DNA of 21,836 bases from an uncultured Myxococcales bacterium. GTDB taxonomy: Bacteria; Myxococcota_A; Polyangia; Polyangiales; Polyangiaceae. The notes under the pieces are model-generated. The model did not search any database, had not been told where the DNA came from, and worked only from the letters and a program-made list of their open reading frames with translations. Where the stretch lies: NCBI GenBank assembly GCA_937998045.1, contig CALKVG010000680.1, forward strand, positions 1 to 21,836, written 5' to 3'. Position 1 is the first letter of the stretch, and the number at the start of each line of letters is the position of its first letter. Both the position numbers and the translations under genes were made by a program. Of the stretch, positions 5,494 through 13,738 are shown piece after piece.

Positions 5494-8478
5494 ATGTGTC
5501 CCCTCGACGATCAGGATCCTCCTCCCTCGGAGCGCGGCAACACGGGCGGGCGCGCGGCAGAAGACCCCTCAGCTGCGCAGGCCCCCGCCGCCTCGCGTGC
5601 GCCCGACCTGAACGAGTCCGCGACGCCCCCTGACCGCATCGATTTCCCCGTGGTCGGCATCGGCGCGTCGGCAGGCGGCCTCGAGGCCATCGAGGAGCTG
5701 ATGCGCCGCCTGCGGGCGGACGGCATGGCGTTCGTCGTCACGCAGCACCTCTCGCCGGGGCACCACAGCATGCTCGCCGAGATCCTCTCGCGCACGACGT
5801 CGCTGCGCGTCGTCACCGTCGAGCACGGGATGCGCGTCGAGTCGGGCTCCGTCTACGTCGCGCCGCCGAACGCCGAGGTGACGCTCGACGGCGGCGAGCT
5901 GCTGATCTCGCCGCCGGCGGACGGGCGCGGAGTGCGACACTCGATCGACACCTTCCTGCGGTCGCTCGCGCGCTCCGGCGGCCCGATGGCGATCGGCATC
6001 ATCCTCTCCGGCTCCGGAAGCGACGGCACGCTCGGCCTGAAGGCCATCAAGGACGAAGGCGGCATCACGTTCGTGCAGGAACCGAGCAGCGCCGCGCAGC
6101 CGAGCATGCCGCAGAGCGCGCTCGACGCCGGCTGCGCGGACTTCTCGCTGACGCCCGCGGAGATCGGCGATGAGCTGATGCGCCTGTCGACGCATCCGTA
6201 CGTCGGCCGCGCGCCCACCGTGCGCCTCGCCGACTCGGAGGCGACGGCGAAGATCTTCGCGCAGCTGCGCGCCGCGTACGGCGTCGACTTCTCCCAGTAC
6301 AAGCCGAGCACGATCGAGCGCCGCATCGGGCGGCGCCTCGCGCTCCACAAGATCGAGCGCCTCGATGACTACCTCGCGCTCCTCGGCTCCGGCGGCGGCG
6401 AGCTGCGCGCGCTGTACAACGACCTCCTCATCGGCGTCACCGGCTTCTTCAGCGATCACGAGCCGTTCGACGCGCTGAAGAACGTCGTCTTCCCCCGCCT
6501 CATCGAGAACCGCGGCACCGAGCACCCGATCCGCATCTGGGTGGCCGGGTGCGCCACGGGAGAGGAGGCGTACTCGATCGCGATCTCCCTCCTCGAGTTT
6601 CTCGGCGACAAGGCGAGCAGCTACAACATCCAGATCTTCGCGACGGACGTGGACGAGGACGCGCTCGCCCGCGCGCGCCCCGCGGCGTACCCGCCGAACA
6701 TCGAGCTCGACGTCAGCCCCGATCGCCTGCGGCGCTTCTTCGTGCGCACCGACAAGGGGTACCAGGTGGCGAGGCAGGTGCGCGACCTCGTCGTCTTCGC
6801 GCGCCACAACCTGGGCAAGGACCCGCCGTTCTCGCGCCTCGACCTGGTGACCTGCCGCAACGTCCTCATCTACATGCAGACGCCGCTGCAGAGGAAGGTG
6901 CTGCGCATCTTCCACTACGCGCTCAACCCGGACGCGTACCTGGTGCTGGGCACGTCGGAGTCGGTGGGGGACGCAGCGGACCTCTTTTCGCTCCTCGACC
7001 GCAAGCTCAAGGTCTACGTAAAGAAGAACATCCCGGCGACGGCGGTGTTCGAGTTCTCGTTCGCGGGACACGCCCTCGACGGCGACGAGGGAACCTCCGA
7101 GCGCCCCGACCAGCGGCCGGTCGTGAGCGTCGCGCAAATCGCCGACCGCAAGGTCATCGAGAAGTACGGCCCGCCGGGGGTTATCGTCGACGATCGCCTC
7201 GAGATCATGCAGTTCCGCGGGCGCACGGGACCGTTCCTCGAGCCGGCGCCCGGCGCGGCGACGCTGAACCTCCTGAAGCTCGCGCGTCCCGAGCTCCTCG
7301 TCGCGCTCCGGACCACCGCGCACAAGGCACTGACCGAGGGGCTGCCGGCCACGTCGGGGGCGGTGCCGCTCTCGAGCGAGCGCGGCACGCGCGCCGTGTC
7401 GTTCGACGTGATGCCGCTCCCCGACGCGGGCGGACGCAAGTGCCTGCTCGTCCTCTTCAACGAGGCCGACACGAAGGCGACCGCGCCGGCGCCGCCGAGA
7501 GACGGCCCCGAGGTGAGCGAGGCCGACCCGCGCGTGCTCGAGCTCGAGCGCGAACTGGCGACGAACAAGGAGTACCTGCAGTCGACCATCGAGGAGCTGG
7601 AGGCCGCCAACGAGGAGCTCCAGAGCTCGAACGAGGAGCTCCAGAGCTCGAACGAGGAGCTGCAGTCGACCAACGAGGAGCTCGAGACCTCCAAGGAAGA
7701 GCTCCAGTCGACCAACGAGGAGCTGGCGACGGTGAACGACGAGCTGCACAACCGCATGGGACAGCTCACCGTCGCCCACGACGACCTCCAGAACGTGCTC
7801 CTCAACACGAGCTCGTCGGTCGTCATCGTCGGGCAGGACATGCGCATCCGCCGCTTCTCGACGTCCGCCGAGAGGCTGTTGAGCCTCGTCCCGGGCGACA
7901 TCGGCCGGCCGATCGCCTACCTGCGAAACGTGATGAGCTCGCGCGACATCGAGCAGATCGCCGCGGATGCGATGTCGTCGGTCGCGTCACGCGAGCAGCG
8001 CGTCCGCTGCATCGACGGCTCCTGGTACATGATGAAGATGGTCCCGTACGTCACGACCGACCACATGATTCGCGGGCTGGTCATCGAGTTCGTCAAGACG
8101 ACGTCGCCCGCGACCGCCGCCGACGGCGCCGAGATCCCGGCGTTCGCGCAGCAGCTCTTGTCGACGCTGCCGCAGCCGGTGATGCTCGTCGACAAGCAGC
8201 TGCGCCTCGTCTGGGCGAACCGCCCGTTCTTCGAAGCGTTCGCGATCGGTCCGTCGGCGCTCGGGCGCGCCGTCGCGGAGGCCTGGGGCAGCAGCAACGA
8301 GCCCGCCGAGCTATGGACGTTCCTCGACGAGATCGTCTCCGGCCGCCAGACGCGCGACGTCCTCATCGACCACCCCTTCGGGCGCACAGCGGAGCGACCG
8401 GTGCGCTTCTCGGGGCGAATCGTGCCCAGCGACGGAGCGCAGCCGGCGATCGCGGTGATCTCGATGCTGGACGTGTGA
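5494..8478 (+). CDS. CheB-CheR-PAS-PAS fusion (methylesterase/methyltransferase signalling protein)
   Basis: The 994-residue protein begins with a Pro/Ala-rich leader (1-50). The CheB methylesterase domain (about 53-233) has its triad Ser59 (GIGASAGG), His85 (TQHLSPGHH) and Asp177 (SGSGSDGT). The CheR methyltransferase domain (about 250-511) has the SAM site VAGCATGEEAYSIA (350-363) and TCRNVLIYM. A linker domain with FRGRTGPFLEPAPG follows, then a long coiled coil (about 682-768) and two PAS-like domains (about 768-870 and 880-994). In chemotaxis CheR adds and CheB removes methyl esters on chemoreceptor glutamates. Many CheB/CheR-PAS fusions continue into a histidine kinase; this one stops after PAS. 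No receptor gene is nearby, so targets lie elsewhere or are unconventional. ATG 5494 gives a full CheB domain but has no clear ribosome site; GTG 5461 and 5473 are alternatives. Earlier in-frame sequence is a shadow of the preceding gene. Confidence 0.9.
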   Translation: MCPLDDQDPPPSERGNTGGRAAEDPSAAQAPAASRAPDLNESATPPDRIDFPVVGIGASAGGLEAIEELMRRLRADGMAFVVTQHLSPGHHSMLAEILSRTTSLRVVTVEHGMRVESGSVYVAPPNAEVTLDGGELLISPPADGRGVRHSIDTFLRSLARSGGPMAIGIILSGSGSDGTLGLKAIKDEGGITFVQEPSSAAQPSMPQSALDAGCADFSLTPAEIGDELMRLSTHPYVGRAPTVRLADSEATAKIFAQLRAAYGVDFSQYKPSTIERRIGRRLALHKIERLDDYLALLGSGGGELRALYNDLLIGVTGFFSDHEPFDALKNVVFPRLIENRGTEHPIRIWVAGCATGEEAYSIAISLLEFLGDKASSYNIQIFATDVDEDALARARPAAYPPNIELDVSPDRLRRFFVRTDKGYQVARQVRDLVVFARHNLGKDPPFSRLDLVTCRNVLIYMQTPLQRKVLRIFHYALNPDAYLVLGTSESVGDAADLFSLLDRKLKVYVKKNIPATAVFEFSFAGHALDGDEGTSERPDQRPVVSVAQIADRKVIEKYGPPGVIVDDRLEIMQFRGRTGPFLEPAPGAATLNLLKLARPELLVALRTTAHKALTEGLPATSGAVPLSSERGTRAVSFDVMPLPDAGGRKCLLVLFNEADTKATAPAPPRDGPEVSEADPRVLELERELATNKEYLQSTIEELEAANEELQSSNEELQSSNEELQSTNEELETSKEELQSTNEELATVNDELHNRMGQLTVAHDDLQNVLLNTSSSVVIVGQDMRIRRFSTSAERLLSLVPGDIGRPIAYLRNVMSSRDIEQIAADAMSSVASREQRVRCIDGSWYMMKMVPYVTTDHMIRGLVIEFVKTTSPATAADGAEIPAFAQQLLSTLPQPVMLVDKQLRLVWANRPFFEAFAIGPSALGRAVAEAWGSSNEPAELWTFLDEIVSGRQTRDVLIDHPFGRTAERPVRFSGRIVPSDGAQPAIAVISMLDV
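7591..7737 (+). repeat. Seven in-frame 21-bp repeats encoding a heptad coiled coil
   Basis: Seven consecutive 21-base units start at 7591, 7612, 7633, 7654, 7675, 7696 and 7717, each beginning with GAGGAGCT or a one-base variant. Units two and three are identical. They encode EELxxxN heptads (residues about 700-748) between CheR and the PAS domains of the CheB-CheR fusion. Such a run can change length by slippage without breaking the frame, which would alter signal-helix phasing. Confidence 0.85.
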
Positions 8479-8494
8479 GCGTCCCGGGACGCTC
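8477..8494. terminator. Palindrome between convergent genes, possible bidirectional terminator
   Basis: GAGCGTCCCGGGACGCTC is a perfect 18-base palindrome that begins inside the CheB-CheR stop codon and ends 10 bases before the stop of the convergent hybrid kinase. It can fold into a 7-bp stem with a 4-base loop on either strand. There is no T-run, so classic intrinsic termination is not assured; the position between two converging genes is the main argument. Confidence 0.4.
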
Positions 8495-8504
8495 GCGCAG
8501 CCGA

Positions 8505-11477
8505 TCACGAGTACGCACCGTTGCGCTCGCTGATGGGCAGGTGGACCGCGAACGTGCTCCCCTCGCCCGGCTGACTGCGAACGTCGATGTGCCCCCCGTG
8601 GCGGCCGACGATGGCCCGCGAGACGAACAACCCCAGGCCCAGCCCGGTGCGCGACCCCGCATACACGTCGATCCCCGGTACGCGATAGAGGCCCTCGAAG
8701 AGGTGGGGCAGCGCCGAGTCGGGGATCCCCGGGCCCCGGTCGTGCACCGCCAGGACAGCGTCGCCGTTGGCGCGCTTCAGTTGCAGGACGACGGGGGTGT
8801 CCGTCGGCGAGTACTTGAGGGCATTCGAGAGGAGGTTGTCGAGGACCTGGCGTAGTCGCCGCGCGTCGACCGTCGCGAACATGGGCTCGGAAGGTAGATC
8901 GAGCGAGACGTCGCGCTGCGCGATCCGCGACTGCTCGGTGGCGGCGGCGCGGCAGAGGGCGGCGAGGTCTTCGCGGGTCCGGTGCAGAACGAGGGTGTCG
9001 GTGCGGACGGCGGAGACGGTAAGGAGCTCGTCGGCGAGGTCCTCGATGCGGGCGACGCTGCGGCGCACGGCGTCGAGACGGTTCGCGGCGGCGTGCGTGG
9101 ACGCTCCGGTCTCGCGGGCGAGGAGCTCGAGCTGCAGCTTGAGGTTCATGAGCGGCGTCCGCAGCTCGTGCGAAGCGACGCCGAGGAAGGCGTCCTTCAT
9201 CGCCGACTGCGCGGCCTCCCTCCGCGACGACGCCAGCTCGAGGTGCGTGCGGACGCGCGCGCGGAGCTCGCGGCTGGAGAACGGCTTGACGATGTAGTCG
9301 TCGGCGCCGCTTCCGAGGCCCTCGAGCGCGGCGTCCTCGCCCGCGCGCGCCGTGAGGAGAATGGCCGGCACCGATCGGGTGTTGGCGTTCGCTCGCAGCG
9401 CGCGGACGAGGGCGATGCCGTCGATGCCGGGCATGAGGATGTCGCTCAAGACGAGATCGGGCAGGCGGTGCGCGACGACCTCGAGAGCGGACGCCCCGTC
9501 GGGGACGGACTTGACGTCGTATTCGCGGCTGAGGACGTGTGCGAGGTACCGGCGCATGTCCGGATTGTCCTCGACGACGAGGACGCGCGGGCGAGACCGG
9601 GCGCCCTCGAACGCGGGCGGCGGCTGCCCGAGGTCGCGGGGCTCGACCCAGCCCTCGGCCTCCTGGACGAAGGCCGAGCGCCCGCCGTCGTCGCCCGGCT
9701 GCGGGGGCTCCTGGTCCCTCGTCGCCTGCTCGAGCGGGACCCCCTCCAGCGGGATCTCGACCGTGAACGTGCTGCCCTCGCCCACCGTGCTGGCGACGGT
9801 CACGTCCCCGTGCAGCGCGCTCGCCAGCTCGCGCACGAGCGCGAGGCCTATGCCGCTGCCCTCGATCGATCGGGCCTCCGACTCGCGCGACCGGTAGAAG
9901 CGCTCGAAGACGTGCTGGAGCGCGGCGCCCGGGATGCCCACGCCGGTGTCACGAACGACGAGGCGCGCGCGATCGTCGGTCGCGGAGAGCGACAGCCGGA
10001 CTTCGCCGCGCGGTGTGTACTTGAGCGCGTTCGACAGGAGGTTCAGGACGATCGTCTCCCAGACGCCGCGGTCGACTCGGACGGCGCACGGCAGCGGCGG
10101 GCAATCGACGACGAAGTGGAGGCCCGCGAGGGCCATGCCCGGCTCGAAGGCGCTCGCGACCTCCCGCGTCAGGCGCGAAAGGTCGGTCGGCTCGCTGCGG
10201 AGCTTCAGCTTGCCGCTCTCCACGCGCGAGAGGTCGAGCAGACCGCTGACGAGGCGCAGGAGTCGAAGCGTGTTGCGCCGCACGACGACGAGCCTCTCGC
10301 GCTGCACTTGCGTCAGCCGTCCGTGGTCCTCCTCGCGGAGCATGTCCTCGACGGGCCCGAGCATGAGCGTGAGCGGCGTCCGGAACTCGTGGCTGATGTT
10401 GCAGTAAAAGACGCTCTTTGCCCGATCGATCTCGGCGAGCTTCTCGGCGCGCTCCCTCGCTTCGTAGTAGGCCTGCGCGCTCCCGATGCCTGCGCCGATC
10501 TGCGAGGCGACGAGCTTGAGAAAGTCGCGATAGGTGTCGTCGAGCGGCAGACGCGGGCTCAGCCCGACGACGAGAATCCCGGCCGGAGCGCCCTCGGCGG
10601 CAGGGACGAGCGGGAGCACCAGGGCGTCGTTCGGCGGCGTGACGCGGCCGACGCGCGGGCCGAGGTCGAGCTTGGAGGACAGGTCCCTGACGAGGACGGG
10701 CTCGCGGCCGCGCAGCACCTGCGCGAGCGGCCATGCGAAGGCGCCGCCGCTCGCGGACTGCGAGGTGAGCCTGCCGGGCGCCGCGGCCGCATCCGTGGCG
10801 ATCCCACTTGCCCCCGCGAGCGTGGCCGAGCTGCGGTCCCTGTCGGCGAGATAAAGTAGGACGAAGCGCAGATCGTAGGGGTTAACCGAGAGAGCGGTGA
10901 CCGCCTCGGCGCACGCTTCGCCGGGAGTCCGGGCGCGCACGGCGCGCGCCCCCAGCCCGCGGAGCGTGGCCATGCGCCGCTCGTTGAGCACGCGCGACGT
11001 CGTCTCGACGTACGTGTTGAGGATGCCGAGGACGGTGCCGTCGTCGTCGAGGATCGGGCTGAGCGAGAACGTGAAGTACGACTCTTCGAGGAAGCCCTTG
11101 CGCAGAACGTAGAGGCGCTCATCCTCGGCGCGGAACGGCATGGCGCTCGCGTAGATCTCTTTCTGGATGTCCTCGACGCGCGTGTACGCCCAGAACTCCG
11201 GCAAGTTCGTCCGCGCCGATTGGCCCATGGCCTCCGGGTGCCTGCGGCCGAACACGGGAATGGCCGCGTCGTTGTAAATCTGGATGAGCTCCGGGCCCCA
11301 GTTGATGACCATCGGGAAGTTCGTGGTCAGTGCGGTGCTGACGGCCTCGAAGAGCGGCCGAGGCCACGTGCTCACCGGCCCGAGCGAGGTGCGCGCCCAG
11401 TCGTAGCTTCGCACCAGGGCGCCGGTCTCTCCGCCGGCAGCCGTCGCACGCTCGAACTTGACGGGTACTGCCTGCAT
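8505..11477 (-). CDS. Hybrid sensor histidine kinase with two transmitter modules (PAS-GAF-HK-REC-HK)
   Basis: From ATG 11477 the product is 990 residues. An N-terminal PAS-type sensor (about 15-165, NWGPELIQIYNDAAIPVFG) is followed by a GAF-like domain (about 175-335). The first kinase core has phospho-His363 (ISHEFRTPL), NLLSNALKYTP, DTGVGIP and GSGIGLALV. The receiver (about 630-750) has VVEDNPD, phospho-Asp679 (LSDILMPGIDG), TARA and IVKPFSS. The second core has His770 (ASHELRTPL), NLLSNALKYSP, DRGPGIP and GTGLGLGLF. All catalytic motifs are present in both cores, which is uncommon in one chain. No membrane segment is evident, so it is probably cytoplasmic. The frame is open to 11633, overlapping the dehydrogenase gene, but ATG 11477 has an AGGA 10 bases upstream and starts just before the conserved domain. 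It lies 91 bases downstream of the dehydrogenase gene and may share its transcript. Confidence 0.9.
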   Translation of the reverse strand: MQAVPVKFERATAAGGETGALVRSYDWARTSLGPVSTWPRPLFEAVSTALTTNFPMVINWGPELIQIYNDAAIPVFGRRHPEAMGQSARTNLPEFWAYTRVEDIQKEIYASAMPFRAEDERLYVLRKGFLEESYFTFSLSPILDDDGTVLGILNTYVETTSRVLNERRMATLRGLGARAVRARTPGEACAEAVTALSVNPYDLRFVLLYLADRDRSSATLAGASGIATDAAAAPGRLTSQSASGGAFAWPLAQVLRGREPVLVRDLSSKLDLGPRVGRVTPPNDALVLPLVPAAEGAPAGILVVGLSPRLPLDDTYRDFLKLVASQIGAGIGSAQAYYEARERAEKLAEIDRAKSVFYCNISHEFRTPLTLMLGPVEDMLREEDHGRLTQVQRERLVVVRRNTLRLLRLVSGLLDLSRVESGKLKLRSEPTDLSRLTREVASAFEPGMALAGLHFVVDCPPLPCAVRVDRGVWETIVLNLLSNALKYTPRGEVRLSLSATDDRARLVVRDTGVGIPGAALQHVFERFYRSRESEARSIEGSGIGLALVRELASALHGDVTVASTVGEGSTFTVEIPLEGVPLEQATRDQEPPQPGDDGGRSAFVQEAEGWVEPRDLGQPPPAFEGARSRPRVLVVEDNPDMRRYLAHVLSREYDVKSVPDGASALEVVAHRLPDLVLSDILMPGIDGIALVRALRANANTRSVPAILLTARAGEDAALEGLGSGADDYIVKPFSSRELRARVRTHLELASSRREAAQSAMKDAFLGVASHELRTPLMNLKLQLELLARETGASTHAAANRLDAVRRSVARIEDLADELLTVSAVRTDTLVLHRTREDLAALCRAAATEQSRIAQRDVSLDLPSEPMFATVDARRLRQVLDNLLSNALKYSPTDTPVVLQLKRANGDAVLAVHDRGPGIPDSALPHLFEGLYRVPGIDVYAGSRTGLGLGLFVSRAIVGRHGGHIDVRSQPGEGSTFAVHLPISERNGAYS

Positions 11478-11568
11478 GCGGCAGCGGTCCTGCGGCCGTG
11501 AGCCAGCAAGGTTCGAGCCACCGACGCCAGGATGGCCCGTCTCGTGTGCGCCAGAAGGTCCCGCCGGA

Positions 11569-13341
11569 TCAGAGGACGAAGTGCCTGCCCTTCTGCTTGC
11601 GACAGAACATCGCGATCGTCGTCGTCGCGTCACCGACGCCCGTGTTGCCGCTCTCGCCGACGCCGCTCGCGCCGAACTCCTCCCATTCGAGGGCGCTGTC
11701 GGTGCCGTCGTTCTCCTTGAGCATCCCGCCGAGGACGCGTCGCGCGCGCCAGAGCTTCGCGTCGTCGCGCGTCCAGAGGCTCGTCGCCAGATCGTGCGGA
11801 TTCGTGTTGATGCAGAAGCGCAGGAAGTCGTCGAAGGCGCCCACCTGCATCGTGACGAGGATCGGCATGAAGAACTCTGTGAGCGCGGGGGCGATCGTCT
11901 TCTCGCGGCCGTCCCAGTCCACCTCGAGGCGCGTCTCCGGCGTGACGCGCCCGAGGACGACGGGCGACGCCACTTCGGCGTTGTCCGCGTAGTCGCTGCC
12001 GCTCACCTTCCCACCCTCGAGGAGCACGCGCACGCCGGCGGCGCGCGCGCTCTCCTGGATGCTCGTCACGGTGCCCGCCTTGTGCACCATCACGGGGCCG
12101 ACGATCTTCGTTTCGCCGGCGGACGCGCCGCGAGGATCCGCGACCTTCCACGCGCGCATCTCCGCGACGACCATGGGCTCGATGCGGTCGAGCGTGTGCG
12201 CGCTCGCCGCGATCCCGTGCAGGCTCGTACACTTGTGGGACCCGAGACCGAGCTTCGAGTACGCGAGGCGCGCTGCGATCTTCTGCAGCTCCGCGTCGGA
12301 GAAGCCGTCGTCGATCCACGACCAGTTGCAGCCCCCGCCCTCGAAGCGCACCGGGCGCACGCCACGCGCGGCCTGGATGGCCTTCGCCGTCTCCGCGCTT
12401 CCGGTCACGCTGACGACGGCGACGCGCGGGTCGGCTACGAGCGGCTGGATGTCCGAACCGAAGCCCTCGATCTTCGCGACCCCGCGGGGATCGGCGCCCG
12501 CCGCGAGGAGCATCTTGACGAGCGTCGTGCTCGTGATGGCCGAGAACGGGTGGCCCTTGAAGATCATCGGCGACCCGCTCAGGTAGCAGCCGGTGATCTG
12601 GATCCCCGGAATGCCATAAATGAAGTTCATCGGCGTGATGACCGTGCACACGCCGGCCGGGATGTAGGCGTCCTTCCAGTACGACTGGCCAGCGGCCATC
12701 GTCGGCACGAGGTCGCCCTTCATCGCCTTCTCGACGTTCCCTTCGAGGTGGTCGGCGGCTCGCTTGGCTTCCCAGAAGTCCTTGTCCGCCTCGAGACGCG
12801 TCTTGGGGGTCTGCTGGCGGAGCTCGTCGAGGCACTCTTCGTAGAAGTAGTGGAGGAGGCGCGAGAAGTTCTTGATGACGTGCTTGCGGTAAGCCATCCC
12901 CTCGCCGGCCCACTCGAGCGACGACCAGAACGCGAACGCCCGGTCGATGGCGTGGGTGCAGTCGGCGGCGCTAGAACGCGCGAGCTCGAACAGCGTGACG
13001 CGACGGTCGGCGAGCGATTTCATGGGCACGAGCTCGCCGCGGTTCCCACGGTTGTCGTTTGGGGCCCCGGCCCCAAACGGTGCGCGCCACTCGCCCTCGA
13101 CGAGGTTGAGGCAGACGATGGGCTTGTCGCCAGCGCGCCTCGGGATGGTGCGGCCGAAGAGATAGGGGCGCAACGCCTCGCAGTCGGCGTCGCTCAGCTG
13201 GAGCGAGAAGAGGGAGTAGCCCGCGCGACGCTCGGGGTAGAGCGCTGCCATCGGATCGCGACCGCCGCGTTCGTCGATCGCCTCCGCGACGAAGCGGGCG
13301 GCGGCCTCTCGCAAGCGAGGGGATAGGGATTTCGGGTCCAT
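11569..13341 (-). CDS. Aldehyde dehydrogenase superfamily protein (590 aa)
   Basis: The product shows the superfamily plan with unusual motif wording. The cofactor/substrate loop is VITPMNFIYGIPG where most have PWNFP. FKGHPFSAIT carries the coenzyme-binding Lys. VTGSAETAKAIQA is the GS-turn. The general-base Glu334 is in RFEGGGCNW and the nucleophile Cys371 in SHKCTSLHG. A late TEFFMPILVT matches the E-x-F-x-P region, and NTNPHDLATSLWTRD matches the C-terminal N-x-x-x-x-L-x-x-S/G region. The usual length is near 500; the extra 90 or so residues are mainly N-terminal. The likely reaction is NAD(P)-dependent oxidation of an aldehyde, possibly a CoA-linked one. The wording recalls divergent groups such as PaaN-type proteins, but I cannot assign a substrate. 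ATG 13341 has no strong ribosome site. A perfect inverted repeat sits in the coding region at 13056-13079. Confidence 0.85.
   Translation of the reverse strand: MDPKSLSPRLREAAARFVAEAIDERGGRDPMAALYPERRAGYSLFSLQLSDADCEALRPYLFGRTIPRRAGDKPIVCLNLVEGEWRAPFGAGAPNDNRGNRGELVPMKSLADRRVTLFELARSSAADCTHAIDRAFAFWSSLEWAGEGMAYRKHVIKNFSRLLHYFYEECLDELRQQTPKTRLEADKDFWEAKRAADHLEGNVEKAMKGDLVPTMAAGQSYWKDAYIPAGVCTVITPMNFIYGIPGIQITGCYLSGSPMIFKGHPFSAITSTTLVKMLLAAGADPRGVAKIEGFGSDIQPLVADPRVAVVSVTGSAETAKAIQAARGVRPVRFEGGGCNWSWIDDGFSDAELQKIAARLAYSKLGLGSHKCTSLHGIAASAHTLDRIEPMVVAEMRAWKVADPRGASAGETKIVGPVMVHKAGTVTSIQESARAAGVRVLLEGGKVSGSDYADNAEVASPVVLGRVTPETRLEVDWDGREKTIAPALTEFFMPILVTMQVGAFDDFLRFCINTNPHDLATSLWTRDDAKLWRARRVLGGMLKENDGTDSALEWEEFGASGVGESGNTGVGDATTTIAMFCRKQKGRHFVL
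13056..13079. repeat. Perfect 10-bp inverted repeat inside the dehydrogenase gene
   Basis: CGTTTGGGGC (13056-13065) and GCCCCAAACG (13070-13079) are exact complements around a 4-base loop CCCG. The element lies in frame in the N-terminal part of the dehydrogenase, coding for part of PFGAGAPNDNRG, a segment that looks like a low-conservation loop. It could be a small palindromic mobile element or only a GC-rich coincidence. Confidence 0.7.
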
Positions 13342-13469
13342 GGGCTTGTCGCACTCGATCTAGCAGCGGTGCGATCCGACTGCAGGTCGTATGCGGTCTT
13401 GCTGAATTATTGTGCCGACGGGCGCCCTGCGGCGCCGTCAGCGAGCGCGCGCCCGCTACCGGTCAACGT

Positions 13470-13574
13470 GCGGCAGGCCGCTGCCTGTCGACGTGCCCGT
13501 GCGGCAGGCCGCTGCCTGTCAACGTGCCCGTGCGGCAGGCCGCTGCCTGTCAACGTGCCCGTGCGGCAGGCCGC
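13470..13574. repeat. 31-bp tandem repeat, three copies plus a partial fourth
   Basis: Units begin with GCGGCAGGCCGCTGCCTGTC at 13470, 13501 and 13532, and a 12-base partial copy starts at 13563. The period is exactly 31, and the copies differ at one position (TCGACG in the first, TCAACG in the others). Each unit contains GGCAG-GCCG-CTGCC, a small hairpin. There is no spacer, so it is not a CRISPR array. The repeat lies upstream of the dehydrogenase start and runs into the 3' end of the 62-aa gene, whose TGA comes from the GTTGAC of one unit. On the minus strand it occupies the leader between those two genes and could form serial hairpins in the transcript. Confidence 0.85.
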
Positions 13575-13738
13575 ACGAGACCCCCGAGGAGCTGGTCCTG
13601 GAAGTCGAGGACGGCGCGCGCGAGGCGGACGGCGATCTCGCCGTCGACCTCGCCCCGCGTGAGATACGCGGCCTCGAGCTGAGTCGCCAGCTCGACGACG
13701 CGCGACCACGGAAGACGCGGACTGACGGGATCGTTCAT
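13550..13738 (-). CDS. Small hypothetical protein coupled to a response regulator gene (62 aa)
   Basis: ATG 13738 overlaps the stop of the preceding response-regulator gene in an ATGA arrangement, the usual sign of translational coupling. The product is helical and mixed-charge (LPWSRVVELATQLEAAYLTR, then EIAVRLARAVLDFQDQLLGG), with no membrane segment, signal peptide or recognised domain. Its last residues (VRPAARAR) and stop codon are supplied by the 31-bp tandem repeat, so the C-terminus may have been reset by repeat expansion. Coupling suggests it is made in a fixed ratio with the receiver protein and may bind it; that is inference. Confidence 0.6.
   Translation of the reverse strand: MNDPVSPRLPWSRVVELATQLEAAYLTRGEVDGEIAVRLARAVLDFQDQLLGGLVRPAARAR

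Noticed and set aside
6549..8855. Long plus-strand frame over the CheB-CheR gene
   Set aside because: Low-complexity Arg-rich product with no motifs; the CheB-CheR frame contains clear catalytic motifs over the same bases.
8982..10859. Long plus-strand frame antisense to the hybrid kinase
   Set aside because: An antisense shadow caused by high GC; no recognisable domain, start site or promoter.
11458..13326. Long plus-strand frame antisense to the aldehyde dehydrogenase
   Set aside because: Mirror of dehydrogenase codons, rich in Arg/Asp/His/Val runs typical of antisense frames.
13470..13574. Possible small CRISPR array
   Set aside because: Units follow each other without spacers and no cas gene is present, so it is a simple tandem repeat.
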